From Novosphingobium subterraneum (lineage in GTDB: Bacteria; Pseudomonadota; Alphaproteobacteria; Sphingomonadales; Sphingomonadaceae), in the NCBI RefSeq assembly GCF_000807925.1, contig NZ_JRVC01000014.1, positions 124,001 to 188,000 on the forward strand: a stretch of 64,000 nucleotides of DNA, written 5' to 3'. The notes beneath the pieces were generated by a model, which worked only from the letters and a program-made list of their open reading frames with translations, did not search any database and was not told the DNA's origin. The translations under genes were made by a program, and so were the position numbers. Shown here piece by piece: positions 8,601-18,460 of this stretch; position 1 is the stretch's first letter; each line of letters starts with the position of its first letter.

Positions 8601-9629
8601 TCAACGCGAACCGTGCGCCTTGAGCCAAGCCTTGGCACGCAGCGCGGCATTGGCGGAAATATCGGCCCAGAACAGGCCGACGTCGTGAAAGTGCATCGAA
8701 CCGCCCGGCAGCGGCTTGAGGCCCAGCGACGGCGCGGGCCAGACGGTCAGCAGTCCATCGCGGCATTCGGCGGCCACGGCTCCGGCCTGCAGCGGACCCA
8801 TCGGCCCGAAGCCCGGATCACCGGCAACTGCGCCCTTCGCCTCGGCAGAAAGCGACAGCCCACGGCGCATGTCGAACGTGACGGGGTTCACGCAAAGCGG
8901 CTTGCCGCCATCCTTCCCCCCATTCTGCGCCACAAAGATATCGCGGTAGGACTTGAGCATCGGCCCGCTGTCGCTGCCCGCCAGCACTGCGTTCCACTGC
9001 ACGAAGCACCCGGTCTGCGCAGGGCTTTCGCAAAACGGAATGCCCGCCAGCCGCGGGGAAAGGTCACCCTCCATCAGGTTGATGCCGATGACATAGGCCG
9101 CCACCATGCGGCCCTGCAGCTTCGTCCCCTTGATCCGCTTTTCCAGCAGCGAGGTTGTATGCGCCCCGCCCTGGCTGTGCCCGGCGATGATGAAGGGGCG
9201 GCCCTTGTTCTCGTGGGCCATGTACCAGTCAAACGCGCGCTCGACATCCGAATAGGCGAGCGCAAAGGCCTTCTCGCGATTGGCAGGATCGGCCAGCGCC
9301 TTGGTCGTTGCAGCGCGATAGCGCGGCGCGAACACCCGGCAGCACGCCGAAAACGCGCTTCCCTGCCGCTGCACCGCGCTTTCCTCGGTCCACTTGAGCA
9401 CTGCGGGATCGAGCGGATCGTGGTTGTAATCCGTTGGCGAGCGCGTCGTCGTCGGGTGGATCCAGAACACGTCGACGCCGCGCAGGCCCTTCGGCGCCGC
9501 CATGCCCTGCGGCAGGCTCTCCACCGTGCTCCAGTATTGGCCTTGCGCATAATCGGGCACCGGCACATCGGCCAGCGCGGGCACTCCCATCGCGGCAAGC
9601 GCCATGCCGAGCAACGTCACCAGCCTCAT
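8601..9629 (-). CDS. Secreted DUF3089 alpha/beta hydrolase (lysophospholipase-like)
   Basis: A 342-residue protein with a signal peptide (MRLVTLLGMALAAMGVPALA). The DUF3089 hallmarks are visible: VDVFWIHPTT, YNHDPLDPAV, CRVFAPRYRAAT, the nucleophile motif IIAGHSQGG and a C-terminal HFHDVGLFWADI that supplies the histidine. Length matches the family. ATG 9629 overlaps the stop of the upstream esterase gene (ATGA), so the two are translationally coupled. Members hydrolyse lipid or polymer esters, but the substrate here is not known. Confidence 0.82.
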   Translation of the reverse strand: MRLVTLLGMALAAMGVPALADVPVPDYAQGQYWSTVESLPQGMAAPKGLRGVDVFWIHPTTTRSPTDYNHDPLDPAVLKWTEESAVQRQGSAFSACCRVFAPRYRAATTKALADPANREKAFALAYSDVERAFDWYMAHENKGRPFIIAGHSQGGAHTTSLLEKRIKGTKLQGRMVAAYVIGINLMEGDLSPRLAGIPFCESPAQTGCFVQWNAVLAGSDSGPMLKSYRDIFVAQNGGKDGGKPLCVNPVTFDMRRGLSLSAEAKGAVAGDPGFGPMGPLQAGAVAAECRDGLLTVWPAPSLGLKPLPGGSMHFHDVGLFWADISANAALRAKAWLKAHGSR

Positions 9630-10573
9630 TTGCGCACCATCTCGGCGTCGAGCCACCAGCCGAACTGCTCGATCCAGTGGTCGGCCGTCGTGCCGCGCGT
9701 TGCCATGCCGAAACCGTGTGCCCCCCGCTGATAGAGGTGCAGCTCTGGCCGATACCCTGCGGCAAACACCCGGTCGTAAAAGGCGCGGAATCCCTGATCC
9801 ACGGCCATGTCATCCTGCGCCATGACCATGAACATCGGCGGCAGGCGGCCCGGCGCCGGGGCCGGTGGCGGCAGCAGCCACGGCTTCTTTGAAGTGCCAT
9901 GCGCGGAAGGAAGGTTCGCGGGCGGAATCGGCGGCGTCGGCCCGAACGGCATGCCATAGATCAGCGCGGCGAAATCCGGGCGCTCCGCCGGGTTGGGCGC
10001 AAGCATCGTCATCCCCGCCACATGCCCGCCCGCCGAGAAGCCCATCACGCCCACGCGATGCGGATCGATCTTCCACTTCGCCGCATTGGCACGGACGATG
10101 CGCAACGCTTCCATCCCGTCCTCGACGCCGGGAATGCCGCCCACGCCCGGCGCCAGCGTTGCCTGCACTCGCTGCCGCATCGCCTCGTTGGTCTCACCCG
10201 GAGGTGACTGGATCAGGCGGTACTTCAGCACGAAAGCCGCGATCCCGTGCGCCGCCAGCCAGCGCGCCACGCGCGTGCCTTCGTGGTGGATCGCCAGCAG
10301 GCGAAAGCCCCCGCCCGGTGCGATCACCACCGCCATGCCGGTGGCCTTGGCCGGATCGGGCAGGAACGGCTGCAGCGTCGGCACGGTGACGTTCCACACC
10401 TGCTCGCCATTCTCGAGCAGGCCTTCCTGCACCGGCACCTTGGCCAAGCCGGGCCATCCCTTCATCGAAGGCACGCCAGCGGGCCACACCGGCATCGGCG
10501 CAAGTTCGCCCTCTTGCGCCAAGGCTGGCAGCGAAAGCAGCAGGGCAAGGCCGGCAAGGACGATCCGCAGCAT
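9626..10573 (-). CDS. Secreted alpha/beta hydrolase (acetyl-xylan-esterase / BD-FAE-like)
   Basis: A 315-residue protein with a signal peptide (MLRIVLAGLALLLSLPALAQ). The motifs VVIAPGGGFRLLAIHHEG, VGVMGFSAGGHVA (nucleophile Ser), MAQDDMAVD (acid) and QRGAHGFGM (histidine) make a complete catalytic triad of the hormone-sensitive-lipase-like esterases annotated as polysaccharide or xylan deacetylating enzymes. ATG 10573 has a GGAG ribosome site. It is the first gene of the leftward hydrolase operon and is divergent from the quinone oxidoreductase at 10736; the promoter region is the 160 bp between them. Confidence 0.82.
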   Translation of the reverse strand: MLRIVLAGLALLLSLPALAQEGELAPMPVWPAGVPSMKGWPGLAKVPVQEGLLENGEQVWNVTVPTLQPFLPDPAKATGMAVVIAPGGGFRLLAIHHEGTRVARWLAAHGIAAFVLKYRLIQSPPGETNEAMRQRVQATLAPGVGGIPGVEDGMEALRIVRANAAKWKIDPHRVGVMGFSAGGHVAGMTMLAPNPAERPDFAALIYGMPFGPTPPIPPANLPSAHGTSKKPWLLPPPAPAPGRLPPMFMVMAQDDMAVDQGFRAFYDRVFAAGYRPELHLYQRGAHGFGMATRGTTADHWIEQFGWWLDAEMVRK

Positions 10574-10735
10574 CCACGCTTCTCCGGAAGGTTCGAAAGC
10601 GGGGACAGTGGCAATGCGCGCGCCTGCGCAGCAGGCCTGCGTCGCCACTATCCGCCCATCGGTCAGCGGTTTGCAAAGCGCGGCATCGCCGGTCTAGGGT
10701 CGGCCAAACCGTTCGCCATTCCAGGAGGGCCACCC

Positions 10736-11713
10736 ATGCACGCCAAAGCCGTCCGCCTCACCGCCACCGGCGGCCCGGAAGTCATCGCGTGGGCGGATAT
10801 CGACCTGCCTGCACCGGCTGCGGGCGAAGTGCTGGTCGAACATACCGCTGTCGGCCTCAACATGATCGACACCTACCACCGTGGCGGGCTCTATCCGATC
10901 CCGATTCCCGGCGGCCTGGGCGTGGAAGCGGCAGGGCGCGTGGTTGCGGTGGGCGATGGCGTTAGCGCGTTTTCGGCCGGTGATCGCGTCGCCACCTTCG
11001 GGCCGGAACTTGGCGCCTATGCCACGGCGCGCATCTATCCCGAAGGCGCACTGTTCAAGCTGCCCCATGCCATCAGCGATGCGACCGCTGCGGCCGCCAT
11101 TCTCAAGGGCTTCACCGTCGAATTCCTGGTCGAGCGCTGCGCACAGGTTCAGCCGGGCTGGCCGGTGTTGGTCCATGCCGCAGCGGGCGGCGTCGGTCTG
11201 ATGCTGGTGCAGTGGCTCAAGCACATCGGCGCCACGGTGATCGGCACCGTCTCCACGCCTGAAAAGGCCGAGATTGCGCGCACTGCCGGGGCGGACCACG
11301 TGATCGACTATTCGCGCGAGGACGTCGGCCCGCGCGTGCGTGAACTGACTGGCGGCGCCGGAGTGCGCGTCGCCTTCGATGGCGTGGGCAAGGATACCTG
11401 GGAAGCCAGCCTCGATTCCACCGCGCGGCGCGGGCTGATCGTCAGCTATGGCAACGCCTCCGGTCCGGTCAGCGGTGTCGCGCTCGGCACATTGTCGCAA
11501 AAGGGTTCGGTGTTCGTGACCCGCCCGACACTCTACCACTACTACGCCGACCCGGCCGAACGCGCGGCGGGATCGGCGCGGGTGTGGGACATGATCGCCA
11601 GCGGCGCGGTTGCCGTGACCATTGGCCAGACCTACCCGCTCGCCGAAGTCGCCCAGGCGCACCGCGATCTCGAGGCGAGGAAAACCACCGGATCGACGGT
11701 ACTGATGCCTTAG
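10736..11713 (+). CDS. NADPH:quinone oxidoreductase (zeta-crystallin type MDR)
   Basis: A 325-residue medium-chain dehydrogenase/reductase without zinc-ligand cysteines. The motifs NMIDTYHRGGLYPIP near the N-terminus, VLVHAAAGGVGLMLVQW (dinucleotide fold) and a C-terminal ARKTTGSTVLMP are characteristic of quinone oxidoreductases that reduce quinones with NADPH. The start ATG 10736 has an excellent AGGAGG site. Its stop overlaps the convergent hemerythrin gene by two bases. Confidence 0.9.
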   Translation: MHAKAVRLTATGGPEVIAWADIDLPAPAAGEVLVEHTAVGLNMIDTYHRGGLYPIPIPGGLGVEAAGRVVAVGDGVSAFSAGDRVATFGPELGAYATARIYPEGALFKLPHAISDATAAAAILKGFTVEFLVERCAQVQPGWPVLVHAAAGGVGLMLVQWLKHIGATVIGTVSTPEKAEIARTAGADHVIDYSREDVGPRVRELTGGAGVRVAFDGVGKDTWEASLDSTARRGLIVSYGNASGPVSGVALGTLSQKGSVFVTRPTLYHYYADPAERAAGSARVWDMIASGAVAVTIGQTYPLAEVAQAHRDLEARKTTGSTVLMP

Positions 11714-12315
11714 GCGATATCGTTGATCCTCAGCCTCGGCTTCACTTCCGCCGCCGCCTTTTCCGCCTCCTTGCGCCGCTCGAACACGGCCAGCATGTGC
11801 TTGCGATCAGCCGCGGTCAGGATCTTCTCGCTTTCGACGAACTGCTCCTGCTCCTCCTCGCGGATATGGTGCAGGTATTCGTGCTTGAGCGCGGCAAAGC
11901 GCTCCAGCCACTTGGGCGTGCCCAAGTCGCGCGCGGCAAGATCGTCGAGCATCTTGTCGATGTCCTTGTGCTCGGCAACGGCATGGCGGGCGAACTCGGT
12001 GGTTTCAGGATTGCGCAGCACGGTTGACCACAGCGCCTGCTCCTCGGCAGCGGCGTGGCCCTTCAGCTCATAGACCAGCTCCTCGAACAGCGCCTGGGCA
12101 TCATCGCCCTTGCCGCCCGTCGCCTCGAGCATGGCGAGCAGCGCACGGTGCCGGTCATGGTCCTCGATCAGCCGCCCGAACACATCGGGCAGGCCACGCA
12201 GATCGGTTGCCGGGGTCTGCCCGATCTGCGCCGGGACGTCAGGAGCAATCGCCTTGGCCTTGGCGATAGCCTTCGCCTTGGCCTCGGCAGGCTTCATCTT
12301 GGTCACTATCGCCAT
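11710..12315 (-). CDS. Hemerythrin HHE-domain protein
   Basis: A 201-residue cytosolic protein. After a Lys/Ala-rich leader (KPAEAKAKAIAKAKAI) a four-helix HHE domain carries the iron-ligand pattern LIEDHDRHRALL, ELKGHAAAEEQAL, VAEHKDIDKML and HEYLHHIREEEQEQF. Such proteins bind a di-iron centre and act in oxygen or oxidative-stress sensing. It lies 11 bp downstream of the catalase gene in the same orientation, so the pair is probably co-transcribed. Confidence 0.85.
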   Translation of the reverse strand: MAIVTKMKPAEAKAKAIAKAKAIAPDVPAQIGQTPATDLRGLPDVFGRLIEDHDRHRALLAMLEATGGKGDDAQALFEELVYELKGHAAAEEQALWSTVLRNPETTEFARHAVAEHKDIDKMLDDLAARDLGTPKWLERFAALKHEYLHHIREEEQEQFVESEKILTAADRKHMLAVFERRKEAEKAAAEVKPRLRINDIA

Positions 12316-12326
12316 CTGTCGTCTCC

Positions 12327-14492
12327 TCAGGCGAGATCGCGGATTTTCGGCTCACGCCCGAAGTGGCGCACCGGCCCCACTTCCAGCAGCTTTTCGTTCG
12401 GCACCACGCCTTCGTCCGGCTCCACGCCCGCCTTCTCGAGGATGACCTTCGTGCCATTGCAGTGGGCAATGGTCTTGCAGTGGCCAAAGGCGTCCATGAA
12501 CCACTGCACCGCCGCGCCTTGTTTCGCCAGTTTCTCGGCCTCCGCCGGCATCAGCACCGAAGCCACCGCATCGAACAGGACAGAGGGCGAGCCATCAAGC
12601 TTGCCATCGGCCTTGAGCGTTCCGCCCTTGACGGACAAGCCGCCAACCTTGGGCGCAACCAGGAACACCGATCCGCCCGCCGCTTCCACGCCCGCCTTCA
12701 GCTTGTCGATCGTCGCCTTGTCCGATCCTTCGGCAAAGAGGATGCCGACCTTGCGGCCCTCGAAGGTCATCTTCGCCTGCTTCTGGATCGACAGCGCGTC
12801 CGATGGCTTCATCTCCACCGGCTCGCGCGCAGCAGGCGCCTTCTCTGGCAGGTCCATGGCCAGGCCATCAGCCACCCGTGCGGCCAGATCCTCGTCCACG
12901 TTGCGCAGGCGCGAAAGCACGCGCATCCGCACATGCTCCATCGCACACTTCGAAAGCTCGAACACCAGCGCCGAGGCCATGTGCGCCTTCTCGTTCTCGG
13001 TCTGCGAGTGATAGAACAGCGCCGCCTGGCTGTAGTGATCGGCGAAGAGTTCGGCGCGCACGCGCACCTTCTCGGTCGGATCGTTGCGTTCGCCGTTCTC
13101 GCGGAACGATGTGAAGCCGGTGTCCGGGCAAGCGCGCGGGCCGCTGTCCTCGCCCGCCTCGTTAAGCGAGTTGGGTTCGTAATTGGCGCGTCCCGTCGGC
13201 ACCAGCGTCTGCATCAGCCCATCGCGCTGCATGTTGTGGAACGGGCACTTGGGCGCGTTGACCGGGATCTGGTGGAAGTTGGTCGTGCCAAGGCGCGATT
13301 TCTGCGTATCCAGGTACGAAAACAGCCGCCCCTGCAGCAGCGGATCGTTCGAGAAGTCGATGCCGGGGATGACATTGCTCGGCAGGAACGCCGACTGTTC
13401 GGTCTCGGCAAAGAAATTGTCGACATTGCGGTTCAGCGTCATGCGTCCGACGATCTGAACAGGCACGTCCTCTTCCGGGATAAGCTTGGTCGCGTCGAGC
13501 ACGTCATAGGGCTGCGCTGCGGCGAACTCCTCGTCGAACACCTGCACGCCCAGGTCCCATGCCGGGAAGCTGCCCATGGCGATGCTTTCGAACAGGTCGC
13601 GGCGGTGGAAATCGGGATCGGCCCCGGCAATCTTCACCGCCTCGTCCCATATCAGCGATTCCATGCCCAGCACCGGCTTCCAGTGGAACTTCACGAACTT
13701 GCCCTCGCCCGCGGCGTTGACGAAGCGGAAGGTGTGGACGCCAAAGCCCTGCATCATGCGCAGCGTCCGCGGGATGGTGCGGTCGCTCATCGCCCACATG
13801 ATCATGTGCATGGTTTCGGGCATCAGGCCCACGAAGTCCCAGAACGTATCGTGGGCACTGGCGGCCTGCGGATAGCCGCGATCGGCCTCCATCTTCACCG
13901 AATGGACCAGATCGGGGAACTTCATCGCATCCTGGATGAAGAACACCGGGATGTTGTTGCCAACCAGATCCCAGTTGCCTTCGTCGGTATAGAACTTGAC
14001 CGCAAAGCCGCGCACGTCACGCGGGGTGTCGATCGATCCGGCACCACCGGCCACGGTCGAAAAACGCACGAACACCGGGCAGGTCGTGCCCTCCTTCTGG
14101 AACAGGCCCGCCTTGGTCAGTTCCGGGATCGCCTTGGTCACCTCGAACACGCCATGCGCGGCAGAGCCACGGGCGTGGACGATGCGCTCGGGAATGCGCT
14201 CATGATCGAAGTGGAAGATCTTCTCGCGCAGGATGAAATCTTCCAGAAGCGTCGGCCCGCGCGCGCCCGCCTTCAGGCTGTTCTGGTTGTCCGACAGGCG
14301 GTGGCCGAAGTTGTCGGTAAGATAGGCCGCGCCATCGGCTCCGGCGGCAGCGTCCTGATGCGTTTCACCGGCATTGCCGGTCTGCGTGGCATAGGCGCCC
14401 TGCCCGGCCCCCGGCTGATGATCGGCAAGCGCATTGTCGAGCGCGGGCGACATCGAGGACGATTCATTGGTGGTCTTGCCGGTCTTGGCCAT
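12327..14492 (-). CDS. katE: Large-subunit monofunctional catalase (HPII/KatE type)
   Basis: A 721-residue protein that decomposes hydrogen peroxide. Catalytic His106 lies in [15 protein letters not shown], the active-site Asn in [13 protein letters not shown], and the haem-ligand Tyr in [14 protein letters not shown]. The extra C-terminal flavodoxin-like domain ([18 protein letters not shown] onwards) and the long N-terminal arm distinguish HPII from small catalases. It forms a peroxide/oxidative-stress group with the hemerythrin gene downstream. A 1142-codon open frame on the opposite strand is a GC-rich shadow. Confidence 0.95.
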   Translation of the reverse strand: MAKTGKTTNESSSMSPALDNALADHQPGAGQGAYATQTGNAGETHQDAAAGADGAAYLTDNFGHRLSDNQNSLKAGARGPTLLEDFILREKIFHFDHERIPERIVHARGSAAHGVFEVTKAIPELTKAGLFQKEGTTCPVFVRFSTVAGGAGSIDTPRDVRGFAVKFYTDEGNWDLVGNNIPVFFIQDAMKFPDLVHSVKMEADRGYPQAASAHDTFWDFVGLMPETMHMIMWAMSDRTIPRTLRMMQGFGVHTFRFVNAAGEGKFVKFHWKPVLGMESLIWDEAVKIAGADPDFHRRDLFESIAMGSFPAWDLGVQVFDEEFAAAQPYDVLDATKLIPEEDVPVQIVGRMTLNRNVDNFFAETEQSAFLPSNVIPGIDFSNDPLLQGRLFSYLDTQKSRLGTTNFHQIPVNAPKCPFHNMQRDGLMQTLVPTGRANYEPNSLNEAGEDSGPRACPDTGFTSFRENGERNDPTEKVRVRAELFADHYSQAALFYHSQTENEKAHMASALVFELSKCAMEHVRMRVLSRLRNVDEDLAARVADGLAMDLPEKAPAAREPVEMKPSDALSIQKQAKMTFEGRKVGILFAEGSDKATIDKLKAGVEAAGGSVFLVAPKVGGLSVKGGTLKADGKLDGSPSVLFDAVASVLMPAEAEKLAKQGAAVQWFMDAFGHCKTIAHCNGTKVILEKAGVEPDEGVVPNEKLLEVGPVRHFGREPKIRDLA

Positions 14493-14645
14493 GGCGCGTG
14501 TCCTTGGGTTGCGCGCACGGGTGAGGGGCGCAGGAACACTGCGCCCGCCCGTTCACGCGGGAAATATGGGGAAAGTCGGTTCCCGAGGGTGGACCGCCGC
14601 GCGCCGGGAGGGGGAGGAGCGCGCGACGGTCCGAGGGGAACGGGA

Positions 14646-14873
14646 TCAATAAGTGCGTGTCGTGCCCGAAGCGCCCTGACGGGCCTGCTTCTTCTTCATG
14701 GCGCGCGATACCGCCCAGGTGCCGCCGGCGGCTGCCAGCATGCCCAGCGGCCCCATGCGCCGCATGACCGTGGCCGCAGCAACGCCGATCAGCGCGCCAG
14801 TGCCTTCGCTCATGCCGGGGGTGCGGTCGGCAATCTTCTTGCCGACCACTGCGGAAATGATCTTGCCTATCAT
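14646..14873 (-). CDS. Small Gly/Ala-rich membrane-associated protein (75 aa)
   Basis: A short protein, MIGKIISAVVGKKIADRTPG followed by a glycine/alanine-rich hydrophobic segment (GALIGVAAATVMRRMGPLGMLAAAGGTWAV) and a basic tail KKKQARQ. One membrane-associated hairpin or helix is likely. Similar small proteins are common in sphingomonads, but no function is known to me. It sits upstream of katE on the same strand, separated by a 150-bp gap with no gene, and may belong to the same stress group. Confidence 0.6.
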   Translation of the reverse strand: MIGKIISAVVGKKIADRTPGMSEGTGALIGVAAATVMRRMGPLGMLAAAGGTWAVSRAMKKKQARQGASGTTRTY

Positions 14874-14948
14874 GGATTACCTCTTTGGAACCCTTCCAGA
14901 ACCGCGCGGGCCGGACTTGGTTCCAAAGCGCGCGCTATCTGCCGAACG

Positions 14949-15722
14949 CTATTTGCCGAACACCGGCTTTCGCTTCTCGACAAAGGCGGTGGTGCCTTCG
15001 CGGAAATCCGCACCCTCGAACGCCGAGGCGAACACCTGCAGGCTTTCGGCGTCATCGCCAACCTGCCCGTCGAGCACGTTGCGCACGAAGCCCTTGATTG
15101 CCTGCGTGGAGAACGGCGAGGCCGCCAGCAATTGCGCGACCAGCGCGTCCTCGCTCGCGGCCAGTTCCTCGACCAGCCCGACGTCCCTCGCCTCCTCTGC
15201 CCCCAGCAGCATGCCGGTAAACAGCATCCGCCGCGCCTGTCCCGGCCCGACGAGATCGACCAGCAGCTTCACGTCATGCAGCGGATAGACCAAGCCCAGC
15301 CTGGCCGGCGTGATGCCGAACCGCGCCTCAGGCCCCGCCACGCGGATGTCGCAGGCCAGCGCGATGCCGCAGCCGCCACCCACGCAATCGCCCTCGACCA
15401 TTGCCACGGTCGGCAGGCGAAAGCGGGTCAATTCGTATTGCGCGCGGTTGATCGCGGTCTGGTTTGCCGCGCGCCAAGCCGCATCGTCCTTGTTGGCGAG
15501 CAGTTCGGCAATGTCGGCGCCAGCGCAGAACGCGCCACCATTGGCGGATTTCACCACCAGCACCCTGACGTCCGGATCGGCGTCGGCCTCGGCCAGCAAT
15601 TCGGGCAGACGCTGCCACATCGCGATGTTGAAGGCGTTGCGCTTGTCCGCCCGGTCGATCAGCAGGCGCGCCACCGCGCCATCGCGTTCCAGCCGCAAGG
15701 TTGTACCCGCCTCGTCACCCAT
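14949..15722 (-). CDS. Enoyl-CoA hydratase/isomerase family protein
   Basis: A 257-residue crotonase-fold protein. The oxyanion-hole segments are GGAFCAGADIAEL and EGDCVGGGCGIALACDIRVAG; FGITPARLGLVYP follows. These enzymes hydrate or isomerise acyl-CoA double bonds in beta-oxidation or aromatic degradation. The second catalytic acid position after GLVYPLHDVK is not obviously standard, so the exact reaction is open. ATG 15722 is chosen over an upstream TTG because of a GGGGATG ribosome site. Confidence 0.85.
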   Translation of the reverse strand: MGDEAGTTLRLERDGAVARLLIDRADKRNAFNIAMWQRLPELLAEADADPDVRVLVVKSANGGAFCAGADIAELLANKDDAAWRAANQTAINRAQYELTRFRLPTVAMVEGDCVGGGCGIALACDIRVAGPEARFGITPARLGLVYPLHDVKLLVDLVGPGQARRMLFTGMLLGAEEARDVGLVEELAASEDALVAQLLAASPFSTQAIKGFVRNVLDGQVGDDAESLQVFASAFEGADFREGTTAFVEKRKPVFGK

Positions 15723-15801
15723 CGCGCATCCCCGATCGTCGTCCAACCCGAGCCGCTCTGGACGCGCGACCGTCGCTTGGCAATATCGTGACGCCCAATG
15801 A

Positions 15802-15831
15802 AAAGAGGCGGACCTTGCGGCCCGCCTCTTC
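15802..15831 (-). terminator. Rho-independent terminator of the 15855-18215 receptor gene
   Basis: AAGAGGCGG pairs with CCGCCTCTT around a short loop, giving a strong stem just past the end of the leftward TonB receptor gene. On the transcribed strand the stem is followed by TTTCAT. Confidence 0.8.
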
Positions 15832-15854
15832 TGTCCGTCAGGCGATCACGCCGA

Positions 15855-18215
15855 TCAGAAGTCGACGCTCAACCGCACGCCATAGGTGCGCGGCGCGGCG
15901 AACTGCCAGTTATAGATGTCGTCCGGCCCGGCCACGGTGAACCCGGCATAGGTCAGCGGACGGGTGTTCTCGATGTTGCGGACGAAGCCCTGCAGGCTGA
16001 AGCGCTTGTTTTCCGGCGCATAGGTCAGCGACAGGTCGGTCTGGGTAAAGGCCGTCTGCTTCGAATCGCGGTAGTTGAACACGTCGCCGAAGTACGCGCT
16101 CTTGAAGGTGGAGAACACGCTGGCCGTCAGGCTGCCCATGTCGCCCAGCGGGATCACCTTGTCGTAGGCCAGAGTGATCGTCCACTCGGGCGTCATCGGC
16201 GGGGTGTTGCCGGCAAGGTTGGGCTGCGTGACAACGCCCGGCGTCGTCTCGAGGTTGCCGACCGTCAGCTCGCCGTTGCCGCCGCTCGGACGGCAACCCG
16301 AGCCGCTCACGCAGAACACCGGGATTGCAGTCAGGAGCTGCTTGTACTCGGCGTTGACGTAGTTCGCCGTGGCCGAGAACGTGTCGTTGTCCGAAAGCTT
16401 GATCACCGCTTCGGCTTCGACGCCCCAGATCCTCGCCTTGCCGGCGTTGAAGATCTGGCTGCCCTTCGTCGTATCGAGCAGCACGCCGACCTGCAGGTCC
16501 TTGTAGTCATAGTAGAAGCCGGCAAGGTTGAAGGTGTGCTGCGACGATGCGCCGAAGTTCTTCTTCAGGCCTGCTTCGTAAGCCGTGTTGGTTTCCGGCG
16601 CATACTGGCCGACTGAATCGAAGCCGCCCGCCTTGAAGCCGGTCGAAACCTTGCCATAGATCAGCGTATCGGCATCGGGCTTGAAGTTCACGCCGGCCAG
16701 CCAGGTCAGCTTGTCCGCTTCCGAACCCAGCGTCAGATTGCGCAGGGGCGTGCCGGGGTTGGTCGGCCGGACGTTGCCGGTGTTGAACAGCGGGTTGGAC
16801 GGATTGGCAATCGCACCGCCATGGTCGCGATAACGGGCAGAGCGCTTGTCATCGGTATAGCGCAGGCCGGCCACGATCGTGAACTGGTCCGAAAGCTTCA
16901 CGTCGGTCTGGCCGAACACCGCCCAGCTGCGCGATTCCACGTTGCGGAAGAAGTAGTTCACGTATCCGCCATTGGCGCCGAGCAGGAACGGCGGCGGCGG
17001 CAAGCGAAACAGCCCGCGCTCCACGTCGAGCTTCTCGTTGAAGTAGAACGCGCCCGTCTGCCAGACCAGCAGGTCGCTCTCGCCATTGAGGCGCAGCTCG
17101 TGGCTGTGGGTCTTGGTGTTGCCGACAAAGGTGTTGAAGCGATAGGCGGGCGAAAGGCCCAGCGCGGAAAGCGCATCGGTCTCGCGGAAGCCGCCGGTGT
17201 AGGTCACGGTGGCGGCGCCGAAATCATAGGCGATGCTGCCGCGCACGGCGGTTGACTTCAGGTCGTTGCTGCCAAGGCCGCTCGCCGGTGCATTGTAGGT
17301 CGAACGGTCCACGTTGGCGAGATTGTTGGTCAGCGCCGGAATGCACTGCGTACCCGGTACAGCCGGGGCAATCTCGACCCAACCGGGGTTGGCGGCGCAG
17401 CCCGCTCCCGGCGAGTTGCCGGCCGCGTTGAAGTTCATGAAGGCCTGGGCAGGAACGACGATGTCCTGCTCCACCCGCTCGACCGCCGCGTTGATCTTCA
17501 GGCCCGAGACCGGCTCGAGCCGCAGGCTCAGACGGCCACCCCAGGTGTTGTCATCGCCACTGCGCTTGTCGATGTTCGGATGGTAGTTGTAGCCATCGCG
17601 GTCGGAGTAGATGCCCGACGCGCGGATGCCGCCGATGTCGCCCAGCGGCACGGTGACGCCGCCCTCGGCGATCACGTGGTTGAAGTTGCCATAGCTCAGG
17701 CTGCCGTTGGCGGCAAATTCGCTGCCGGGCTTGCGCGTGATGAAATTCACCGCGCCGCCGGTGGCGTTGCGGCCATAGAGCGTGCCCTGCGGCCCGCGCA
17801 GCACTTCAACGCGATCGAGGTCGAAAAGCGCGGCATTCAGTACGGTCGGGCGATTAATGTATTCGCCATCGATGTTGATGGCGATGGCCTGGTCCTGCGC
17901 CTCGTCGTTGCTGTTCGAACCGATGCCGCGAACGGTGACGCGGGTCAGCACGGTATCGTTCACGATCTGGACGACCGGCGCCACGCGCTGGAGCGAGACG
18001 AGATCGGTCACGCCCGAAGCCTTGAGCGCCTCGCCGCTGACCACGTTTATCGCGATCGGCACGTCCTGCACGTTCTGCGACCGGTTCTGCGCGGTCACGA
18101 TGATGACATTGGGGTCGGCAGCCTCGTCGGCTTCGCTTTGCGCCAGAGCCGCCGAAAACGGCACGATGCAGCCTGCGCCGCACAGCAGCAGGAACTTGAA
18201 TCCATTCGATTTCAT
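15855..18215 (-). CDS. TonB-dependent receptor
   Basis: A complete 786-residue outer-membrane receptor. A signal peptide (MKSNGFKFLLLCGAGCIVPF...) is followed by a TonB-box-like NVIIVTAQNRSQN, the plug motifs DVPIAINVVSGEALKASGV and LDRVEVLRGPQGTLYGRNATGGAVNFITRKP, the barrel segment YGKVSTGFKAGGFDS, and a terminal YGVRLSVDF ending in Phe, the usual barrel-assembly signal. It takes up scarce large solutes across the outer membrane using TonB energy. It is divergent from the sugar-isomerase/symporter operon at 18461, and the shared 245-bp region contains two copies of the GAAYATNNATTC palindrome. The ligand is therefore probably a glycoside or sugar derivative. Confidence 0.92.
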   Translation of the reverse strand: MKSNGFKFLLLCGAGCIVPFSAALAQSEADEAADPNVIIVTAQNRSQNVQDVPIAINVVSGEALKASGVTDLVSLQRVAPVVQIVNDTVLTRVTVRGIGSNSNDEAQDQAIAINIDGEYINRPTVLNAALFDLDRVEVLRGPQGTLYGRNATGGAVNFITRKPGSEFAANGSLSYGNFNHVIAEGGVTVPLGDIGGIRASGIYSDRDGYNYHPNIDKRSGDDNTWGGRLSLRLEPVSGLKINAAVERVEQDIVVPAQAFMNFNAAGNSPGAGCAANPGWVEIAPAVPGTQCIPALTNNLANVDRSTYNAPASGLGSNDLKSTAVRGSIAYDFGAATVTYTGGFRETDALSALGLSPAYRFNTFVGNTKTHSHELRLNGESDLLVWQTGAFYFNEKLDVERGLFRLPPPPFLLGANGGYVNYFFRNVESRSWAVFGQTDVKLSDQFTIVAGLRYTDDKRSARYRDHGGAIANPSNPLFNTGNVRPTNPGTPLRNLTLGSEADKLTWLAGVNFKPDADTLIYGKVSTGFKAGGFDSVGQYAPETNTAYEAGLKKNFGASSQHTFNLAGFYYDYKDLQVGVLLDTTKGSQIFNAGKARIWGVEAEAVIKLSDNDTFSATANYVNAEYKQLLTAIPVFCVSGSGCRPSGGNGELTVGNLETTPGVVTQPNLAGNTPPMTPEWTITLAYDKVIPLGDMGSLTASVFSTFKSAYFGDVFNYRDSKQTAFTQTDLSLTYAPENKRFSLQGFVRNIENTRPLTYAGFTVAGPDDIYNWQFAAPRTYGVRLSVDF

Positions 18216-18277
18216 CTGGTTTTTCCTCCCAAAACTTGTTCGCCGCCGATTCGGCCGGAATGCGAAGGCTTATTCTG

Positions 18278-18289
18278 GAATATAGATTC
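18278..18289. promoter_or_regulatory. Candidate operator, GAAYATNNATTC copy 1
   Basis: GAATATAGATTC, a near-palindrome 63 bp upstream of the TonB receptor start (leftward). The same 12-base pattern occurs at 18375 and 27886, in the divergent promoter regions of the two glycoside loci. Confidence 0.5.
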
Positions 18290-18374
18290 TATTTGTCAAA
18301 CCCCGGTCTGCATTATGTCTTAGTGTTGCTGCCGCATTCGGCGGAGCCCTCTTGACCTAGGCCCGAGAGAATGC

Positions 18375-18386
18375 GAACATGCATTC
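18375..18386. promoter_or_regulatory. Candidate operator, GAAYATNNATTC copy 2
   Basis: GAACATGCATTC, 75 bp upstream of the GTG start at 18461. Its right flank CATTCCAATAA is identical to the flank of the copy at 27886, upstream of the other sugar-isomerase-like gene. Confidence 0.5.
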
Positions 18387-18460
18387 CAATAAAGTAGCGG
18401 CCCTTTCTGCCGCCAGGCAAACGCACCGCATGGTGCGGGGCCGCCGATTGGGAGATCGAC

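Noticed and set aside
12363..15791. A 1142-codon open frame on the plus strand
   Set aside because: It is antisense to the catalase, the small protein and the enoyl-CoA hydratase, is extremely His/Arg rich and has no domain. Long shadow frames are normal at this GC content.
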